Shown here piece after piece: positions 17,002 through 24,932 of a stretch of 64,000 nt of DNA. The stretch covers positions 186,001 to 250,000 of the forward strand of contig NZ_LQQA01000005.1 of NCBI RefSeq assembly GCF_002101965.1. Direction: 5' to 3'. This DNA is from Mycolicibacterium wolinskyi. Its GTDB lineage: Bacteria > Actinomycetota > Actinomycetes > Mycobacteriales > Mycobacteriaceae. Made by a program: the position numbers and the translations under genes. The notes under the pieces are model-generated. The model had not been told where the DNA came from. It worked only from the letters and a program-made list of their open reading frames with translations, and made no database searches. Every line of letters begins with the position of its first letter. The first letter of the stretch is position 1.

Positions 17002-17934
17002 CTAGTCAATGGCGGCGACCCGCACGGCTTGGCCGGCCGCGTCGAGTTCGCCGGCGCGCCGGCCGGCGGCCACCCACAGCATGCGGACCGGGTACGGATT
17101 TGCGGAGCGTTCGATGAGGGCCGTCGGGTAGGCCTTCTCGAATTCCTTCTGGTCATCGGTGGCCCATATCGTGCTGGCCCCGTTCGCTTCCTTGACTTCG
17201 AGCCGGCTGGCCGTATCGGTGATGAAGTCGTCGATCTTCTGTAGATCGTTGAGCGAGGCCTGGCGTATCGTGCCTTTTCGCTCAGTCGCGAAGTAGGACT
17301 TCACGTTGATGCCCAGCAAGTAGGCGGTCTCGGTCTTGCCGAGGCCGACAGCGGCCCGCGCCGCGGCCAGATCGAAACGCCGCAAGCCGCGGTAGACCTC
17401 GACGTCGCGGCCGCGGCGCCTTAGTTCGGCCGCGGCTCGCCCGACCGCGACGTGCTGCAGCGTGACCGGGTAGGGATGTTCGAGTAGTCGTGTGCAGGCG
17501 TCTGGGTAGTCGGATGCGAACGTTTCCTGGTCGATGGCAACTTGGAGTATCACTACGCCGGAGTCTGGTGCGGTTTCGATCAGCCGTTCTGCTTCGTCGG
17601 CAACGAACTCTTCCATGTCGGCCAGTTCGTCGATGAACTGAGCTGGGACGTTGTCCGGGCTTCCCGCTCCTGCGCGTATGGCCTTCATCGCACCGCGCCG
17701 GCCTGCGGCTGCATCAGGTACATCCTGCGGGTTGTCGTATTCGTAGGTCAGGTAGAGGGCAGGATCGAGGCCCAGCAGCGGGGCAAGATCTTCAGGCCAC
17801 AGGCTCAGTGCGTTGCGGCGAGCTTTCAGGTCCGACCACAGGTATTCAACAAACGGCTGCTCAGTGATAGCGATGCCACCCTCCTCGCGGCCAGCGGCGA
17901 ATGGGGTCGCTACTGGCGATTCGATGCTCATCAT
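17002..17934 (-). CDS. Protein with two tandem HTH-like/DUF1870-like units
   Basis: The 310-aa protein holds two related ~140-residue units. Each has an HTH-like start (LARRNALSLWPEDLAPLLGL-type; FDLAAARAAVGLGKTETAYLLG) and a shared end with 'F...YP.A..R..E.PYPV....VA.GR.A.EL...G..V'. The layout recalls YdiL/Aca2-like proteins, some of which are regulators of anti-CRISPR or toxin loci. ATG 17934 (or the adjacent one) follows AGAGGACC. Its place beside a type IV-B locus makes a regulatory role plausible, but this is inference. Confidence 0.6.
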   Translation of the reverse strand: MMSIESPVATPFAAGREEGGIAITEQPFVEYLWSDLKARRNALSLWPEDLAPLLGLDPALYLTYEYDNPQDVPDAAAGRRGAMKAIRAGAGSPDNVPAQFIDELADMEEFVADEAERLIETAPDSGVVILQVAIDQETFASDYPDACTRLLEHPYPVTLQHVAVGRAAAELRRRGRDVEVYRGLRRFDLAAARAAVGLGKTETAYLLGINVKSYFATERKGTIRQASLNDLQKIDDFITDTASRLEVKEANGASTIWATDDQKEFEKAYPTALIERSANPYPVRMLWVAAGRRAGELDAAGQAVRVAAID

Positions 17935-18010
17935 GGTCCTCTGTGCGAGAACGGGGACCTGCCTTGGTGGCCTGCCCTACAGGTCAAATGCTATCAGCGA
18001 TGCCAAGCGG

Positions 18011-18847
18011 TTAGGCCCATTCGGGCAGGCGTGGCAGGGCGATCGCCAACCGATCGAACAGATCCGGCCAGCCTTTTTGAAACCAGGCGATGTGCCCGTT
18101 GGACAGTTTCGATGCGTCGATGATGGAGTCGACCCTGATCAGGTGCTCTGGCGCGCCCAGTTTGGCGAGCTTGTCGTAGAGCGGGTTGGGTTTGATACCG
18201 CGGCCCGCCAGATACTCAAACACCTGACTGGGCTGCCAGTCCCAGATCGGCCCGTAGGTCACGGTGCCGTCATTGCGCCGAATGACTCCACCGGCGCCGG
18301 CCCGCACCTCGTCGCGTGATTGCCCTGGCTGTGCCCGGGTTTCAGAGGCCAGGCGTTGCCGATACAGTGCCCGCCTGCCTGGGGCTTCTTGCCCGCGCAC
18401 ACCCCACAGCGAGCCGCGGCCGTGGCGGCGGTGCGCCGCTGATGCCGGCCCGGTGATCATGAGCTCGGCCAGCTCGACCCCCAGTTGTTTGTCTGGTGCG
18501 TGGTGGTCGAAGCCGCCCAGGGCGATCATCACGGTCAGCAGGTCTGGTTCGGCCGGGATCACCTCGAAGTTCAGCCGCCACGCCTCGGAGAGGTCTGCGA
18601 GGTAGTTCAGCGTCTCAGGGAACTGCAACCCGGAGTCGAAGAACACGACCGGAATGTTTGGGTCGACCTGGCGGGCAAGGTCGACCACGACAGTGGAATC
18701 TTTACCGCCAGACCACGATACGAATCCGTCGTGCTTGTCGAGGTGCTCGGCGATTCGATCGAGCAGATGCCGGTGAGAGGCTGTGCCGCGCCGGCGCGCC
18801 GCGATCGCACGGAGAGCGGCCATGTCGAGGCCGGGGGCTGCATTCAC
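18011..18847 (-). CDS. cysH-like: CysH-like PP-loop protein of type IV-B CRISPR-Cas
   Basis: The 278-aa protein has the PP-loop SGGKDS (46-51), DSGLQFPET (71-79) and a C-terminal substrate part (PIWDWQ...), clearly the PAPS-reductase/DndC fold. Genuine (A)PS reductases need a C-terminal catalytic Cys, and the mycobacterial enzymes also need iron-sulfur cysteines. This protein has no cysteine at all, so it cannot be a sulfonucleotide reductase. A cysH-like gene is the known companion of type IV-B Csf complexes, and csf1-csf3 follow divergently. GTG 18847 overlaps the previous stop (GTGA). An ATP-dependent nucleotide or nucleic-acid modification is inferred. Confidence 0.85.
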   Translation of the reverse strand: MNAAPGLDMAALRAIAARRRGTASHRHLLDRIAEHLDKHDGFVSWSGGKDSTVVVDLARQVDPNIPVVFFDSGLQFPETLNYLADLSEAWRLNFEVIPAEPDLLTVMIALGGFDHHAPDKQLGVELAELMITGPASAAHRRHGRGSLWGVRGQEAPGRRALYRQRLASETRAQPGQSRDEVRAGAGGVIRRNDGTVTYGPIWDWQPSQVFEYLAGRGIKPNPLYDKLAKLGAPEHLIRVDSIIDASKLSNGHIAWFQKGWPDLFDRLAIALPRLPEWA

Positions 18848-19299
18848 GGCTTGTCGGTGTCGTCGTTAGCGACCCGCCCGTCAGTGACCGTGATTGGCAT
18901 GCCCGGGAAGAGTCGTTCGAGATACTCCTCGACGTAGCCCACTGCGTCTGGCCCGTCCAGGATCGACTCTTCGGTGGTGGTGCCATCCCACCACCACCAC
19001 ACGCCACGATCTTTGTATCCGAACGGCAGGGGGACCTCAACGTCGGTGTGGATGCGGGCGAATGTGCGGGCCGCGCCGACGACGAACAGCCAGTCGTAGC
19101 CGCCGAAGGTCCTTGACCCGTCCTCATCCGCCAGATCGGACAGACTGTCGGGCAACACCACTCGTGCCAGGCACTTGTTCTTTTTGGTGGTTTTGCGCCG
19201 CGGCGGACGACTCACCGACCGGAAGTGGCCGTTGCGCCCCGGTTCATCGGGTCCGAGTTCTGACCGATTCGGATGGACCACCCATTCCCTGTTGCTCAC
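18844..19299 (-). CDS. Unknown protein, 151 aa, coupled to cysH-like gene
   Basis: The 151-aa soluble protein has a basic N-terminus (PRRKTTKKNK), a central hydrophobic strand (YDWLFVVGAARTF), an unusual WWWWDG stretch and an acidic C-terminus. It is linked by GTGA overlaps to both neighbours, so it should be made together with the ART-like and CysH-like proteins. I recognise no family; it could be an adaptor or a partner subunit of either neighbour. Confidence 0.65.
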   Translation of the reverse strand: MSNREWVVHPNRSELGPDEPGRNGHFRSVSRPPRRKTTKKNKCLARVVLPDSLSDLADEDGSRTFGGYDWLFVVGAARTFARIHTDVEVPLPFGYKDRGVWWWWDGTTTEESILDGPDAVGYVEEYLERLFPGMPITVTDGRVANDDTDKP

Positions 19300-20180
19300 G
19301 TCAGCTCCCTCAGTTGCAGGACGAGTCGGTTTCCGTAGCTGTTGCCAACCTGGTAGATCGACTCCGCGGCGGACACCACTTCACAGGTCATGCCGCGCGG
19401 CAACAGGTGAGTGGTGTCTTCCACGGTGTCGGAATGCCCGAAGTACATTCCCCGGCTGGTCGTTATCTCGAACATGAGGTACCGGTCACTGTCATGGCCG
19501 GGCGTTTCATGCATGTTGTGCCGCGCGATCGTGAACTGGTCAAAGCTCACCGTCGAGCCCGGCTGAAGGTTGTCGGGCACTTCGTCGGGGTCACCGACGT
19601 CACGATGGGTGTCGGGCAGTTTGACCGCCACATACACCGTGTGCATCCGGTCGTTTTCTTGCTCGTAGCTCTGTATGACGCGGTCGAGGCGCTGCACTGT
19701 GGCACGGTCGGCGTCGGAGAGCTCCTGGACATCGCCGGCGGCACGATGCAGCGCACTGTTCACCCGTCGCCACTCACCAGGGTCGTCTTCGGTCAGCATG
19801 CTGCGTATCGCTCGGCGCTGCGATTTCGGAGCCGCGGCCATGACTTTGTTCTTTGTGGCAGAACGGATCTTGCGCTGCCGGCCGCTCAACGAGTAGCGGA
19901 ATCCCTCGGGTGAGGGCAACTGCGTTCGCAAACGTGGAGAATCCACATGGCTGACATCGCGGGGCGTCGCTCGATCTCGGTCGCGCGTGGCACGGGTCAG
20001 CGATGAGTCAGCATCGCGCATCTCGTCGCGGACACGGCTGGCCAATCGGTGAAACGCCGCATCAGTCATCGCCGACTCGGCAACCTCGCGGGCTGCCTTG
20101 ATGTCCCTCGCGCTGATCGAACCGCCCTCGATGTCGAGCTTCACCGGTTCCTGGTTTGGTCTGGCGGTCTTGGCACCCAT
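19296..20180 (-). CDS. ADP-ribosyltransferase-like protein beside type IV-B locus
   Basis: The 294-aa protein has a charged helical N-terminal half. The C-terminal half follows the ART exoenzyme/MuF pattern: a helix SDADRATVQRLDRVI, then strand HTVYVAVKL where active enzymes have YRG, a GSTVSFDQF segment (STS position), strand YLMFEIT and LLPRGM. The catalytic Arg is replaced, and the ExE pair before LLP reads E-D-T-T, so activity is doubtful. It is the first gene of the operon (ATG 20180) leading to the CysH-like gene. ART-like fold is inference from motif order; a structural search would decide. Confidence 0.55.
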   Translation of the reverse strand: MGAKTARPNQEPVKLDIEGGSISARDIKAAREVAESAMTDAAFHRLASRVRDEMRDADSSLTRATRDRDRATPRDVSHVDSPRLRTQLPSPEGFRYSLSGRQRKIRSATKNKVMAAAPKSQRRAIRSMLTEDDPGEWRRVNSALHRAAGDVQELSDADRATVQRLDRVIQSYEQENDRMHTVYVAVKLPDTHRDVGDPDEVPDNLQPGSTVSFDQFTIARHNMHETPGHDSDRYLMFEITTSRGMYFGHSDTVEDTTHLLPRGMTCEVVSAAESIYQVGNSYGNRLVLQLRELT

Positions 20181-20483
20181 ATGGTCTCAGGCTCCGTCGT
20201 TCACTGCACAATCCTCGTGGCTTGATGTCCTCCCGTGCGGCCGCAGCCCGGGGACTTCCCCATTCAACCCATCCACCGTTTCGCATGGCGCGACACGCCG
20301 CCCCCGGTCGCCGGGCGAATCATCAACGAGCAGCGCTGGTGGTCGGCGAAAGCGAGGAGGGGCGGCCCCGGCGCGGCTGACATCAGCCGTTCCGAAGCCG
20401 CCCCTGGGACACCATCTCCCAAACCCTATGTGCGTTTCGTGTTGCCTACGGTAGCAATCGCTGCCCGTATTGTGGCCGCCAGC
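20181..20483. promoter_or_regulatory. Divergent control region with three hairpins
   Basis: This lies between the ART/CysH operon and csf1. It contains GGGGA-CT-TCCCC (20250-20261), CCCGG-TCG-CCGGG (20303-20315) and a nested stem: AGGGGCGGC (20358-20366) with GCCGCCCCT (20397-20405) around GGCTGA-CA-TCAGCC (20375-20388). Promoters for both operons must be here. A structured leader or small RNA is possible. The csf1 frame is also open through part of it, so coding cannot be fully excluded. Confidence 0.45.
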
Positions 20484-21221
20484 ATGCTTTCCGATCCTGC
20501 CGCCGCCGCGTGGGTTGTTGCCGGACAACCTCCGGTCAACGCACCCGCGCCCATACCCGGCCGCTGCGGCCGGTGCGGCGAGGACGGCCCCACGGTGACC
20601 AGCTCGCACATCATCTCCGAGAAATTCACCGGCTTCGACGCATGGCCTTTCGGATCCCGCCGGCTGTGCGTGCCGTGCGCCTGGGCCTACAGCCGCTCAC
20701 CCATAGTCGTGCCGGCCATGGTGATCACCGCAGACACCGTCACTGAGTACTCCGAGGGTGCTGGCCTGGCTCCCCTACTGACGGCTGGCGCTCTTCCGAA
20801 TACCCATGCCGTGGTACTTCCGTCCTCGCGGCGTCGGCACGTCTTGGCGACCGCCGAATGGGGTCATCTGGCTACCGACGGTCTGGTCACCATGTGGAAC
20901 GCGACTGCAGCCGGCCGCCTTGCCGATTTTGCCTTGGTGCGCCGCGCCGTTACCGCATGGGTGCACGCGCACGCGACCGATTCGATGAGTGAGCGGCAGA
21001 TCGCGATGAAGATCGACCGCACCCTGATGCGGGAAATGCCGCCCTATCCCGTATTGGCCACCCAACCCCGGGACAGCTGGACGCAGTTCCTAGACGCTTG
21101 GGCGTCGCTGCAGCCATGGCGGAAAGTCGAACCTTTGTGGGCTGCGGCCAGGACACTCACGCACACGCCGACAAAGGCCGCGGCAAATAAGACCCGCCGG
21201 AACTCTCGGCCCTACGCCTGA
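20484..21221 (+). CDS. csf1: Csf1, zinc-finger large subunit of type IV-B CRISPR-Cas
   Basis: The 245-aa protein (from ATG 20484) carries paired CxxC motifs, C28/C31 and C62/C65, around SSHIISEKFTGF, the zinc-finger region typical of Csf1 (Cas8-like). It opens the four-gene csf1-cas11-csf2-csf3 series. Family role: large subunit of the type IV effector complex. The frame is open back to ATG 20235; the shorter start fits the usual length and avoids the hairpin region. GTG 20430 is another option. Confidence 0.8.
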   Translation: MLSDPAAAAWVVAGQPPVNAPAPIPGRCGRCGEDGPTVTSSHIISEKFTGFDAWPFGSRRLCVPCAWAYSRSPIVVPAMVITADTVTEYSEGAGLAPLLTAGALPNTHAVVLPSSRRRHVLATAEWGHLATDGLVTMWNATAAGRLADFALVRRAVTAWVHAHATDSMSERQIAMKIDRTLMREMPPYPVLATQPRDSWTQFLDAWASLQPWRKVEPLWAAARTLTHTPTKAAANKTRRNSRPYA

Positions 21222-21245
21222 CACACCGCGGATACGCTGACGCGC

Positions 21246-21722
21246 ATGATCGACGTCGAGCTCACCCCGACTCGTAGGTGGCAGGCGCTGGTGCCCGAGT
21301 TGCAGTCCATGACCACTCCAACAGGTTCAACTGCACCGGTGCCATCTCCAGCGGCCGCGGACCGGGCTGCCGATACCGCAGAGCGGTTGCTGTTGCTGTT
21401 GCACTACAGCATCGACTGGGACAACACCTGGATCGGCGAGGAAAAGCACCGCAAAACCTACTGGGACGATGTACTGGTTTCTCGGGTACGTGTGGCGTCC
21501 TACCGTTCGGCCACACTCCACGAATGGTGGTCTACCGCCTCATCATTGCTCGATGCGACAGCGCCCCGACACAGCGACCGACGCCGAGAACTAGCACAAC
21601 TGCTGCAGGAGCCACCGCTGCCTGTGCTCAGCATCCTTCAAACCAGCCTGCCCGCTTTGCTGCTGAGGGTACGGATCATCACCGAGGCTGTCTCCGCCGA
21701 ACGCAAGGCACAAAACCGATGA
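21246..21722 (+). CDS. cas11: Cas11-like small subunit of type IV-B complex
   Basis: The 158-aa protein is almost wholly helical with leucine-rich helices (AERLLLLLHYS; LPALLLRVRII), size and fold type as expected for Cas11 small subunits. It sits between csf1 and csf2, the position of cas11 in type IV-B loci, and overlaps csf2 in ATGA. Identification rests on size, helicity and position; sequence conservation in this family is low. Confidence 0.7.
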   Translation: MIDVELTPTRRWQALVPELQSMTTPTGSTAPVPSPAAADRAADTAERLLLLLHYSIDWDNTWIGEEKHRKTYWDDVLVSRVRVASYRSATLHEWWSTASSLLDATAPRHSDRRRELAQLLQEPPLPVLSILQTSLPALLLRVRIITEAVSAERKAQNR

Positions 21723-22585
21723 GCCGTTTGTCCAAAATCAAGTGGAAGATCGACATGGTGGCCCAGTCCTCGATCGTGCACCGTGAGGTCATCACCGCCG
21801 CCAGCGGCAATTTCGCCTTGTTTCGCCGCGAGAAGAGCATTGACCCCGACAACATCGCACTGCAGGTTCCAATGGTCTCCGGCGGCGGCTTCCGCGGTGC
21901 CCTTCGCCGTATCGGTGAGGAGCTCACCGCAGAGGCCCTCGATTACGAGGACGCCGCCCTACCTGTTCCCGCCGCCCATCTGCTCACTAATGGTGGTCGG
22001 CTCGCCAAATCGAAAACCCCACTGGACAACGAGGGCATACGTCAGCTCAGAGATCTCCTGCCACTCGTCGCGGTGTTCGGCGGTGCGGCTTCAGGCCGGA
22101 TGATGTCCGGGCTGCTGAAGGTCGGCAAGGTAGTGCCGGAGGTAGCCGAAACCGCCCATATCTTGGACCGCTCGCCCCAGTCCGATCCCCTTCCTGCTGT
22201 GCGGGTGATGGGCGCCGAGTGGTTTGGCCATCTCTCTGATCACCGCACCAACTTCGACCAGCCACCCTGCGAAGATCGTGACGAAAAGACAAGTCCCCTT
22301 ACGCGATTCGGTGTCGAAACCCTACCGGCGGGCACCCGTCTGCAGACATGGGTGCTCCTCAACAACGCGACCAGTTGCCAGGCCGCGTTTATGCGCGATG
22401 TCCTCGACGCGTTCGCCAGCGATGGCCATCTCGGCGGTCGCGCGTCTGCCGGCCACGGTCGCGTCATCGTCAACCTGAGCCACGAAGTCAAACGTGGACA
22501 GTTCCCCGACGAAACGGTCGACTGGCGTGCTGAGCTCAAGAAGCGCCGCGACGAGGCGATTGCCGCACTATCGAATCTCTCGTGA
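21719..22585 (+). CDS. csf2: Csf2, Cas7-type backbone subunit of type IV-B complex
   Basis: The 288-aa protein has the Cas7-like layout: an N-terminal RAMP strand (WKIDMVAQSSIVHREV), a Gly-rich loop GGGFRGALRR near residue 60, a thumb-like insertion, and a C-terminal HLGGRASAGHGRV segment. Csf2 forms the helical backbone on the guide RNA in type IV complexes. ATG 21719 overlaps the cas11 stop. The similarity to type IV Csf2 is the firmest anchor of the CRISPR call. Confidence 0.88.
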   Translation: MSRLSKIKWKIDMVAQSSIVHREVITAASGNFALFRREKSIDPDNIALQVPMVSGGGFRGALRRIGEELTAEALDYEDAALPVPAAHLLTNGGRLAKSKTPLDNEGIRQLRDLLPLVAVFGGAASGRMMSGLLKVGKVVPEVAETAHILDRSPQSDPLPAVRVMGAEWFGHLSDHRTNFDQPPCEDRDEKTSPLTRFGVETLPAGTRLQTWVLLNNATSCQAAFMRDVLDAFASDGHLGGRASAGHGRVIVNLSHEVKRGQFPDETVDWRAELKKRRDEAIAALSNLS

Positions 22586-22592
22586 ACCGCGC

Positions 22593-23312
22593 ATGATTGC
22601 GTTGCAGATCACCGCCACCATGCCGCATGGAATCGTTCTTTCGCGGCCATGGGGCGTCGCCCTTGACGGATTGCTCGCCTCTGTCCTGTGGGACCGACGC
22701 AAATGGGCTGCTCGCGAAGCTGGCCACCACGTCGCATACAGGTCTGACGGGCCCCAAGAAACACTCCAGTTGCCGCTGGCCACTTGCGGCGACCCCGACC
22801 ACGACAGCGACTGGCACTGGATGGCCACCTTCGCTGACCTGCACCCCAGAACACAAGATGTCACCGAACCTGACATCCGTTGGCGCGTTTCCCGAACCGA
22901 CCATCACCGGCTCCAGCAGCTCGCACCCACAATCAGCAAGGCCGTCTCTGACACCACCGGCCGCTACCAGCGCCGCATGGTGCCCGTACCAGCGCACGCC
23001 GCCACACACTTGACCTGGCGCGCAGTCGGTGATCCCGAGGCGATTCGCGATCTGCTCGACGATCTGTCGTCCATCGGCAAGCACACCGCCGTGGGTGAAG
23101 GCTTGGTTCGCAGTTGGGAAGTCACCGAAACTCCAGACGTGGACGTTTGGTCAGCCGGCCACGAACATGAGCCTGGCGTTCTCGGGCGAACCACACCACC
23201 GCGCTGCCTGACAAACGTCACAACCACCACGGGGCCACGTGGTACCGGTGCGCTGCGGCCACCCTACTTTCATCCGGACAGTCGGACCACCGCGTACCAG
23301 CCCGCACGCTAA
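22593..23312 (+). CDS. csf3: Csf3, Cas5-type subunit of type IV-B complex
   Basis: The 239-aa protein begins with a RAMP-like strand (MIALQITATMPHGIVLS) and has GEGLVRSWEV near residue 170, a G-rich loop as in Cas5/Csf3. Csf3 would cap the 5' end of the bound RNA. It starts 7 bp after csf2 and ends the operon; a convergent gene follows. No cas6/csf5, dinG or CRISPR repeats come after it, consistent with subtype IV-B. Confidence 0.82.
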   Translation: MIALQITATMPHGIVLSRPWGVALDGLLASVLWDRRKWAAREAGHHVAYRSDGPQETLQLPLATCGDPDHDSDWHWMATFADLHPRTQDVTEPDIRWRVSRTDHHRLQQLAPTISKAVSDTTGRYQRRMVPVPAHAATHLTWRAVGDPEAIRDLLDDLSSIGKHTAVGEGLVRSWEVTETPDVDVWSAGHEHEPGVLGRTTPPRCLTNVTTTTGPRGTGALRPPYFHPDSRTTAYQPAR

Positions 23313-23372
23313 TCCGGAGTTCTCAAATCTGGTGCGGCGCTGCGCAACATACCAAGGGAAGCGCGCGGCTCA

Positions 23373-23633
23373 TCAGAACGGTCGTTGGATCTCGTCGGCG
23401 TGCCGGTCAATCCAGTCAATGGTCAGTTCCGCGGGTGAGGCCACAGTGCCTACCGACTGCGACGGCGCGCCGTCGATCGATGCGTACACCGTGCGGCCGT
23501 CGTCTCCGACGTGGATCCAACCGCTGACAGTCCAGCCACTGGCAGGTCGTTCACCGGTGACGGTCAGGCAATATCCCTGCGAACCGTCGGGGGCGTAGCT
23601 CGGAGCTTGCGCGCTGATGGTGGCATTTCGCAT
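23373..23633 (-). CDS. Hypothetical protein, 86 aa
   Basis: The 86-aa soluble protein is predominantly beta (YCLTVTGERP, WTVSGWIHVGDDGRTVYASID) with a helical end. ATG 23633 lies behind AAGGACG. It converges on csf3, about 60 bp away. No family recognised. Confidence 0.6.
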   Translation of the reverse strand: MRNATISAQAPSYAPDGSQGYCLTVTGERPASGWTVSGWIHVGDDGRTVYASIDGAPSQSVGTVASPAELTIDWIDRHADEIQRPF

Positions 23634-23665
23634 TCGTGTCGTCCTTGCCGGGTCTGGAGGCAATT

Positions 23666-23893
23666 TCACTGTAGGAGCGTGGTGTTCAGGCTGGAAAGGA
23701 GCATCGCTGCTCCGCCCAGCCCCAGTGTGCCGGTCGCTGCGACCGCGGTGACGGTCCAAAGGATGCGTCGGATTCGGCGGATCAACCGCAGCAGTGACGT
23801 GGCGGCTGCGACTCCAATTCCTCCGACAACAGCGGTCGCTGCAGGGTTGGTCTGGAGCAGGTCTGCCAAGCCTGCAGGAAGGGAATTCATCAT
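23666..23893 (-). CDS. Small membrane protein, 75 aa
   Basis: The 75-aa protein has two hydrophobic segments (AATAVVGGIGVAAATSLL and ILWTVTAVAATGTLGLGGAAMLL) separated by a basic turn, RLIRRIRR, so it is a probable hairpin membrane protein. The start is ATG 23893 or the adjacent 23890. Function unknown. Confidence 0.6.
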   Translation of the reverse strand: MMNSLPAGLADLLQTNPAATAVVGGIGVAAATSLLRLIRRIRRILWTVTAVAATGTLGLGGAAMLLSSLNTTLLQ

Positions 23894-23942
23894 GCTGGCC
23901 AGTTCACGTCAGTGCGTGCGGGCACCCGGTCACGCGTCAAGG

Positions 23943-24143
23943 TCATGGGGTCCACAGCGTCAGTCGAGACTCGTGAACGAAGATCTCTGTACGCTGCCGC
24001 TGGCCGGGGACCGAGATGATGCACGTCCAGCCGTCGGCGCCGCGGATCGTCTTAGTGACCTTGCCGAACCCTCCAGTGTCGATCTTCACGCGATCCTCAA
24101 CCGCAAACTTGCATTCGCCCAGGGGCCCAGCGGATTCCGTCAT
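23943..24143 (-). CDS. Small beta-rich protein, 66 aa
   Basis: The protein is about 66 aa from ATG 24143 (ATG 24152 is three codons upstream). The pattern F.VEDRVKI.TGGFGKVTK resembles KOW/SH3-like barrels that bind nucleic acid. It is a standalone gene next to the secreted nuclease. The fold is inference. Confidence 0.55.
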   Translation of the reverse strand: MTESAGPLGECKFAVEDRVKIDTGGFGKVTKTIRGADGWTCIISVPGQRQRTEIFVHESRLTLWTP

Positions 24144-24215
24144 CCTGATCAATCTCCCATTCGCTTCATACTATTCGCAGGCCAGACGCGCTGTGTACGA
24201 GTAGTGGACCGCTCA

Positions 24216-24932
24216 TCAGCTAGTCGGACAAGTCAACGCGGCCTCACGCAAGACCGGCAGCGACGGCGCATCGACGGCCAGCCCGTAGGTGCGCATCACA
24301 GAAATGAACCGCGTCGCGTACTGACAATGGAAACCGACGTTCGGAGGCATCCAGCGCGCGGGCTCTCTATCGCGTTTGTCCTGGTTCACCTGACCTTCTA
24401 CGGCAAGAAGATTCGCAGGATCATTGGCGAACCGAACACGCAGCGATTGAGGCCACGACCGGGCCCCTTGGTCCCATGCATACGCCAATGGCACGACGTG
24501 CTCGATCTGTACAGCTGCACCCGTCTTGTTGCCGCGCACAAAGTTGATGGTGGTGCCCGTGTAAGGATCGTGCAGCACCCCGGTCGCAACAGCGCGTGGA
24601 CACCGGCTGATCGACACGAAGGTCTTGTCGACCAAGTCGCGATTCAGAATATCGTTGCGGGTGTCACATTGGTTGCGGCCGCCAGGAGCGTCGTTGTCAT
24701 CAGTCCAGGCTTCCCCGAACGCTGCGCGACGGTAATCGCCACTGCGGGAGCGTTCGGGCACAACCGCGATAGTCGATAGCAGGTCGTCGACAACAGCCAC
24801 GCTCGCCGGCGCCGCCTCCGGGCTTGCGCTGACCGCCGCGCCCTCGACAGCAGCGTCCAACCCGGCCCATCCGCCAGCGGCTACCACCGCGGCAGCGACG
24901 GCGCTTAGCAGCAGCGATCTACGACGTCTCAT
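24216..24932 (-). CDS. Secreted HNH endonuclease family protein
   Basis: The 238-aa protein has an N-terminal signal sequence (RRRRSLLLSAVAAAVVAAGGW). The HNH/DUF1524-type core follows: IEHVVPLAYAWDQGA (His), then NDPANLLAV and NQDKRDREPARWMPP. Four cysteines suggest disulfides, in line with export. Homologous secreted nucleases are common in mycobacteria and on their plasmids, perhaps for nucleic-acid scavenging or exclusion. It overlaps the upstream membrane-protein gene by 14 bp. Confidence 0.8.
   Translation of the reverse strand: MRRRRSLLLSAVAAAVVAAGGWAGLDAAVEGAAVSASPEAAPASVAVVDDLLSTIAVVPERSRSGDYRRAAFGEAWTDDNDAPGGRNQCDTRNDILNRDLVDKTFVSISRCPRAVATGVLHDPYTGTTINFVRGNKTGAAVQIEHVVPLAYAWDQGARSWPQSLRVRFANDPANLLAVEGQVNQDKRDREPARWMPPNVGFHCQYATRFISVMRTYGLAVDAPSLPVLREAALTCPTS

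Noticed and set aside
18011..18847. Genuine assimilatory APS/PAPS reductase
   Set aside because: No cysteine in the protein and the context is a type IV-B CRISPR locus, not sulfur assimilation.
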